This document shows positions 60,724 through 64,000 of a DNA stretch of 64,000 bases, one piece after another; within the stretch, counting starts at the first letter, position 1; every line of letters begins with the position of its first letter. The translations under genes and the position numbers were made by a program. The stretch is from Streptomyces sp. SAI-135 (lineage in GTDB: Bacteria; Actinomycetota; Actinomycetes; Streptomycetales; Streptomycetaceae). The stretch covers positions 4,774,001 through 4,838,000 of the forward strand of contig NZ_JARXYP010000002.1 in NCBI RefSeq assembly GCF_029893805.1, read 5' to 3'. The notes under the pieces were generated by a model, which had not been told where the DNA came from, searched no databases, and worked only from the letters and a program-made list of their open reading frames with translations.

Positions 60724-60799
60724 CCCGGCCGCGGTCAGGACACCCGCTGCAACAACCTCCGCCCGGCCGCGGTCAGGACACCTGCTGCAACAACCCCCG
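60724..60799. repeat. 38-bp tandem duplication covering the arsR stop codon
   Basis: Two 38-bp units (60724-60761 and 60762-60799, two mismatches) lie head to tail. The second contains the last codons and stop of the ArsR gene (GLLQQVS). The first, beyond the stop, repeats the coding text out of frame and ends in a second LLQRVS-like stop. Confidence 0.88.
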
Positions 60800-61120
60800 C
60801 ACCGCCTCGTCCACCACCCGGTACCGCACCACCCGTCCCGCCTTCTCGCCCGCCACCACGCCGGCCGCCCGCAGCAGCCGCAGGGCCTGGGAGACGGCGG
60901 GGTCGTTCATGCCGGTCGCGATCGCGAGGTCGGAGACGGCCAGGGGGCCGGTGCGGTGCAGGGCGAGCAGCAGGGACAGCCGGTTGGGGTCGGCGAGGAG
61001 GGCGAAGCGGTCGGACCAGGTGCGGACGTGTCCCGGGTCGCCGATCGCGGCGATGGCGTCGCACACCCGGTGCCCGTCGATGGTGCGGCGGTCGGCTCGG
61101 TCGGCCGGGACGAGGTGCAT
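60773..61120 (-). CDS. ArsR-family metal-sensing repressor
   Basis: The 115-residue winged-helix protein has a recognition-helix region MNDPAVSQALRLLRAAGVVAG (~71-91). An N-terminal DGHRVCDAI segment and acidic/His residues could be metal ligands, as in NmtR/KmtR-like nickel-cobalt sensors. It is divergent from a nickel/cobalt permease gene, its probable target. ATG 61120 is nine bases after GAGG; an ATG at 61129 abuts that site and is less likely. Its 3' end is tandemly duplicated. Confidence 0.82.
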   Translation of the reverse strand: MHLVPADRADRRTIDGHRVCDAIAAIGDPGHVRTWSDRFALLADPNRLSLLLALHRTGPLAVSDLAIATGMNDPAVSQALRLLRAAGVVAGEKAGRVVRYRVVDEAVRGLLQQVS

Positions 61121-61140
61121 GGGGCACATCCTCGCAGGCG

Positions 61141-61168
61141 GCCGTATGTGATCTGCCGTATGTGATCT
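61141..61168. promoter_or_regulatory. 14-bp direct repeats upstream of arsR
   Basis: GCCGTATGTGATCT occurs twice with no spacer. The repeats overlap where the arsR promoter must lie, so they may be regulator-binding sites or a promoter duplication. Confidence 0.55.
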
Positions 61169-61173
61169 TCCAT

Positions 61174-61185
61174 ACCTGCGCAGGT
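61174..61185. promoter_or_regulatory. Palindromic ArsR operator candidate
   Basis: ACCTGCGCAGGT is a perfect 12-bp palindrome between arsR and the riboswitch of the cobalt permease. Its size and place suit a dimeric ArsR repressor controlling both genes. Confidence 0.5.
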
Positions 61186-61227
61186 GTGCAGCTATGCAGG
61201 AACCCCCGGCCCCGCCTACGGTGGGCG

Positions 61228-61412
61228 GGCCGTGGTGCTCGGGAAACCGGTGACGACCCCTCAGGGGTCCATGCCGGTGCGGCCCTCGCCACTGTGATCG
61301 GGGAGTTCCCCTCCCACGTCCCTCGCGGGACAGCCACTGGCCGTCACCACCAGGCCGGGAAGGCGGGCAGGGAAACGTACGACCCGTAAGCCAGGAGACC
61401 GGCCACGGCAGC
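61228..61412 (+). promoter_or_regulatory. Cobalamin (B12) riboswitch
   Basis: The region contains the B12 box AAGCCAGGAGACCGGCC (61388-61404) and the conserved upstream segment GCCACTGTGATCGGGGAG (near 61286-61305). This order is characteristic of the adenosylcobalamin riboswitch. It ends about 40 bases before the permease start, whose ribosome site could be masked when B12 is bound. Boundaries are approximate. Confidence 0.9.
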
Positions 61413-61450
61413 TCACGCGTTCATCCACGAGGTGCTGGAGTGACCACCGT

Positions 61451-62545
61451 ATGACCGACCCTGCCCTGCCCGGGACCGCCGCCGCCTCCTTCCGCTGGCG
61501 GCGCGAGGACACCGTCAGGACGGCCGGCCTGATGGCCGCGATAGCCGCGCTGCACGTCCTCGCCTTCGGCATCCTGTTCCTGCTCGTCGTCCCGGGGCAC
61601 TACGAGGTCGGCGACAGGGCCTTCGGCATCGGCCTCGGCATCACCGCCTACACCCTCGGCATGCGGCACGCCTTCGACGCGGACCACATCGCCGCGATCG
61701 ACAACACCACCCGCAAGCTGATGGCCGACGGCAAGCGGCCGGTGTCGGTGGGGTTCTGGTTCGCGCTCGGGCACTCCAGTGTCGTCGTCGTGCTCGCGGC
61801 GCTCATCGCGGGCGGCACCCAGCTCGCCGGCAAGGTCATGAACGAGGGGTCCGGCACCCACCAGGTCCTGGGTTTTCTCGGTACGACGATCTCCGGGACG
61901 TTCCTCTACCTCATCGCCGCCCTCAACCTGGTCGCCCTGGTGGGCATCCTGAAGGTGTTCCGGGCGATGCGGGCGGGGTCGTACGACGAGCAGGAGCTGG
62001 AGCAGCATCTGGACTCCCGGGGCTTCATGAACCGGATCCTCGGCCGGCTCACCAGGTCCATCACCCGGCCGGGGCAGATGTTTCCGCTGGGCTTTCTCTT
62101 CGGGCTCGGCTTCGACACGGCCACCGAGGTCACGCTGATGGTGATGGCGGGGTCGGGTGCGGCGGCCGGACTGCCCTGGTACGCGATCCTGTGCCTCCCC
62201 CTGCTCTTCGCCGCCGGCATGAGCCTGTTCGACACCCTCGACGGCACGTTCATGAACTTCGCGTACCAGTGGGCCTTCTCCAACCCGGTGCGCAAGGTGT
62301 TCTACAACCTCGCCATCACCGGCCTGTCCATCGCGGTCGCCTTCTTCATCGGCACGATCGAGCTCGTCGGCGTCCTGCACGACAAGCTCGCCCTCACCGA
62401 CGCCCTCACCACCTGGATCGCCGACATCGACCTCGACAACGTCGGGTACGTCATCGTCGGCCTGTTCGTGGTGGTGTGGGCGGCGGCGATCGCCTACTGG
62501 CGGCTGGCGAAGGTGGAGCAGCGGTGGGGCGTCAGCGGTTCCTGA
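61451..62545 (+). CDS. NiCoT-family nickel/cobalt permease, B12-regulated
   Basis: The 364-residue membrane protein has about eight helices and the NiCoT signature RHAFDADHIAAIDNTTR (near residue 71). LGHSSVVVV and FGLGFDTATEV complete the metal-binding motifs. It imports Co2+ or Ni2+; the B12 riboswitch in its leader points to cobalt for cobalamin synthesis. GGAG lies ten bases before the ATG. Divergent arsR suggests a second, metal-dependent control. Confidence 0.92.
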   Translation: MTDPALPGTAAASFRWRREDTVRTAGLMAAIAALHVLAFGILFLLVVPGHYEVGDRAFGIGLGITAYTLGMRHAFDADHIAAIDNTTRKLMADGKRPVSVGFWFALGHSSVVVVLAALIAGGTQLAGKVMNEGSGTHQVLGFLGTTISGTFLYLIAALNLVALVGILKVFRAMRAGSYDEQELEQHLDSRGFMNRILGRLTRSITRPGQMFPLGFLFGLGFDTATEVTLMVMAGSGAAAGLPWYAILCLPLLFAAGMSLFDTLDGTFMNFAYQWAFSNPVRKVFYNLAITGLSIAVAFFIGTIELVGVLHDKLALTDALTTWIADIDLDNVGYVIVGLFVVVWAAAIAYWRLAKVEQRWGVSGS

Positions 62546-62561
62546 GGGCCCGGACCGGCCG

Positions 62562-63524
62562 CTAGGCCCCCTCCACCGCCGTCAGCCACAGCTTCACGTA
62601 CCGTTCCACGTCCACGTCCAACCCCACGTCCACGAGGGTCACTTCGCGTCCGCCCTCGTGGATCTCGGACTCGCCGGGACGGCGGCGGCGGTCGACGACG
62701 GTCTGGCCGCGGGTCGGGCCGGGGGTCAACGAGACCTCCACCGGCAGGAGTTCGGTGGTCAGGCCGCCCGGGTCGACGACCGCGCACACCGCGCCCGCGT
62801 CGCCGAGGCCGCCGCTGGGGGTGGGGTCGCCGGAGGTGGCCGGGTCGCGGTGGGCGAGGAGCTCCCCGGCCATGCGCAGGGCCGGTTCCGCACTCGCGCG
62901 CAGCCGCTGGACGTCCGCCGCCGGGACGACGACCCGCTCGAAGACGTCCAGCCCGTACATGGTGATCGGCACCCCCGCGGTGAGCAGGACCGCGGCCGCC
63001 TCGGGGTCGTGCCAGACGTTGAACTCCGCGACCGGGGTGGCGTTCCCGGTCGCCACCGCGCCGCCCATGAACACGATCCGCTCGATGTTGCGCACCACGT
63101 CGGGGTGCGTACGAAGGAGCAGCGCGATGTTGGTGAGCGGGGCGGTCGGGACGAGCGTCACGGGGGTGGGCGAGGCGAGGATCTCCCGCCGGAGCAGCGT
63201 CACCGCGTCCACGTCCACCGCCACCCGGGTCGGGGCGGGCAGCCCCAGGTCGCCCATCCCGTCGAGCCCGTGCACGTGCTGCGCGGTGCGCACGGGCTCG
63301 ATCAGCGGCCGCTCGGCACCCCGGGCCACCGGGACGTCCCCGGCCCCGGCCTGCTCCAGGACGGTCAGCGTGTTGCGGACCACGCCGTCGACGTCGGTGT
63401 TCCCGGCGACACAGGTGACCGCGCGCAGGTCGATGCCGGGGTGCCGTACGGCGAACAGCAGGGCCAGGGCGTCGTCGACACCGGTGTCGCAGTCGATGAT
63501 CACCGGGATGGGCTGACCGGTCAC
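62562..63524 (-). CDS. Nucleoside hydrolase (IUNH family)
   Basis: The 320-residue enzyme has the calcium-binding signature IIDCDTGVDDALAL at residues ~9-22, VTCVAGNTDVD, and later EFNVWHDPEAA with the catalytic-region His/Asp. It hydrolyses the N-glycosidic bond of ribonucleosides for salvage. The C-terminus is somewhat divergent. The family start at ATG 63524 is clear. It converges on the permease gene. Confidence 0.9.
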   Translation of the reverse strand: MTGQPIPVIIDCDTGVDDALALLFAVRHPGIDLRAVTCVAGNTDVDGVVRNTLTVLEQAGAGDVPVARGAERPLIEPVRTAQHVHGLDGMGDLGLPAPTRVAVDVDAVTLLRREILASPTPVTLVPTAPLTNIALLLRTHPDVVRNIERIVFMGGAVATGNATPVAEFNVWHDPEAAAVLLTAGVPITMYGLDVFERVVVPAADVQRLRASAEPALRMAGELLAHRDPATSGDPTPSGGLGDAGAVCAVVDPGGLTTELLPVEVSLTPGPTRGQTVVDRRRRPGESEIHEGGREVTLVDVGLDVDVERYVKLWLTAVEGA

Positions 63525-63562
63525 GGCGGGGATCCTTTCGTCACTGGCGTACGGGACCGACC

Positions 63563-64000
63563 TTACGCAGCCGCCCAGAGTCCGGGCCCGCGATCACCGG
63601 CCCGGACGCCGATCCGTTCCAGCAGCTCGTCGACCGGTACCGCTCCCGGCCGGCGTCCGTCCCGCAGTCGCACGGCCGCACGGCCGGCGCCGGCCTCCCG
63701 CTCGCCGATCACCGCCTGGTACGGCACGAGGCGCGCGGCGCGGACGCGGGCGGCGAGGGTGCCGTGGCCGGGGCCGGAGAGTTCGGCCCGGATGCCGCGC
63801 GCTGCGGCCAGCCGTACGACCTCGTGGGCCCGCTCCTCCTGGGCGTCGCCCACGGGCAGGACCACGAGTTGCACGGGCGCGAGCCACACCGGGAACGCGC
63901 CGCCGTGGGTCTCGACGAGATGGGCGACCGCCCGCTCCACGCTCCCGATGACGCTGCGGTGGACCATGACCGGACGGTGCCTGTCGCCATCGGGTCCGAT
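63563..64000 (-). CDS. thrS: Threonyl-tRNA synthetase, C-terminal part (5' end outside window)
   Basis: The frame is open at the right edge. The visible 145 residues begin before class II motif 3 (PVMVHRSVIGSVERAVAHLV), followed by the anticodon-binding domain (FPVWLAPVQLVVLPVGDAQE; VPYQAVIGEREAGAGRAAVR). This matches ThrRS. Several usually conserved anticodon-domain residues differ and the end (GDRGPGLWAAA) is atypical, which would suit a second, divergent ThrRS copy, as some streptomycetes carry for drug tolerance. Confidence 0.85.
   Translation of the reverse strand: MGPDGDRHRPVMVHRSVIGSVERAVAHLVETHGGAFPVWLAPVQLVVLPVGDAQEERAHEVVRLAAARGIRAELSGPGHGTLAARVRAARLVPYQAVIGEREAGAGRAAVRLRDGRRPGAVPVDELLERIGVRAGDRGPGLWAAA

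Noticed and set aside
1..64000. tRNA or rRNA genes
   Set aside because: I looked for T-loop-like GTTCGAATC sequences and paired acceptor stems in the gaps and saw no convincing cloverleaf. A tRNAscan run would settle it.
1..64000. Insertion sequence or integrated element
   Set aside because: No transposase, integrase or target-site duplication was seen; base composition and gene content are uniform.

Overview
The window is high-GC DNA (about 70% or more G+C by eye, with strong G/C third positions) from an actinomycete, almost certainly a Streptomyces. Indicators are GTG/TTG starts, leaderless promoters with TAnnnT boxes a few bases before the ATG, a snapalysin gene, a K15-type DD-transpeptidase, a PhoP-type PHO box, GAF-ANTAR and SpoIIE-phosphatase regulators, and a perfect ParB site (parS, 28190-28205). 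parS sites in Streptomyces cluster around oriC, so this is probably core chromosome near the origin. From memory, the gene order resembles the S. coelicolor stretch around bkdABC-aspS-metS-phoX; this was not checked. No insertion sequence, prophage, CRISPR array, rRNA or tRNA was seen.

Layout. 1-6.6 kb: the 3' end of a Ser/Thr/Pro-rich protein, a kinase-like phosphotransferase, the bkdA-bkdB-bkdC operon for branched-chain 2-oxoacid dehydrogenase, and a DD-transpeptidase. 6.7-14.3 kb: a GntR-MFS pair, a maleylpyruvate-isomerase-like protein, a nitrilase-family amidase, a GlxA-type regulator coupled to a LURP-like protein, a cupin, and a thioredoxin-NHL fusion. 14.3-20.3 kb: a family 2 glycosyltransferase with a 52-residue membrane peptide, a DUF6458 protein, M18 aminopeptidase, a 33-unit array of about 22 bp, and an acyl-CoA dehydrogenase. 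20.4-36.4 kb: two secreted intradiol-dioxygenase-like proteins, an SseB-like protein, a propeller/Ig surface protein, pirin, a frameshifted membrane protein, a PAS-GAF-SpoIIE-ATPase regulator, aspS, an FG-GAP surface protein and pectate lyase. 36.5-43.9 kb: metG, a vWA protein, phoX with PHO box, and a divergent LysR-snapalysin pair. 44-55 kb: a three-gene operon (hydrolase, nuclease-fold protein, FUSC transporter), a MocR regulator, membrane proteins, a second SpoIIE phosphatase, a Pro-rich protein of unknown function, an M20 amidohydrolase and a TerB-like protein. 55-64 kb: a small secreted peptide, an XRE-TPR regulator, a YraQ permease with its TIGR03943 partner, GAF-ANTAR, a lipoprotein, an ArsR sensor divergent from a riboswitch-controlled nickel/cobalt permease, nucleoside hydrolase and the 3' part of thrS.

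How the genes work together. Most loci are short, self-contained units whose control can be read from the DNA. PhoX sits behind three 11-bp PHO repeats. Snapalysin sits behind a 7-7-7 inverted repeat shared with its LysR regulator. The MocR gene sits behind 11-bp direct repeats. The cobalt permease has both a cobalamin riboswitch and an ArsR-type operator region. Convergent genes are separated by strong, nearly perfect hairpins.

The least explained items are the G-rich 22-bp array between the aminopeptidase and acyl-CoA dehydrogenase genes, the tandem duplication of the 3' end of the arsR gene, the membrane-peptide partner of the glycosyltransferase, and the 510-residue Pro-rich protein. No complete new multi-gene system could be demonstrated.
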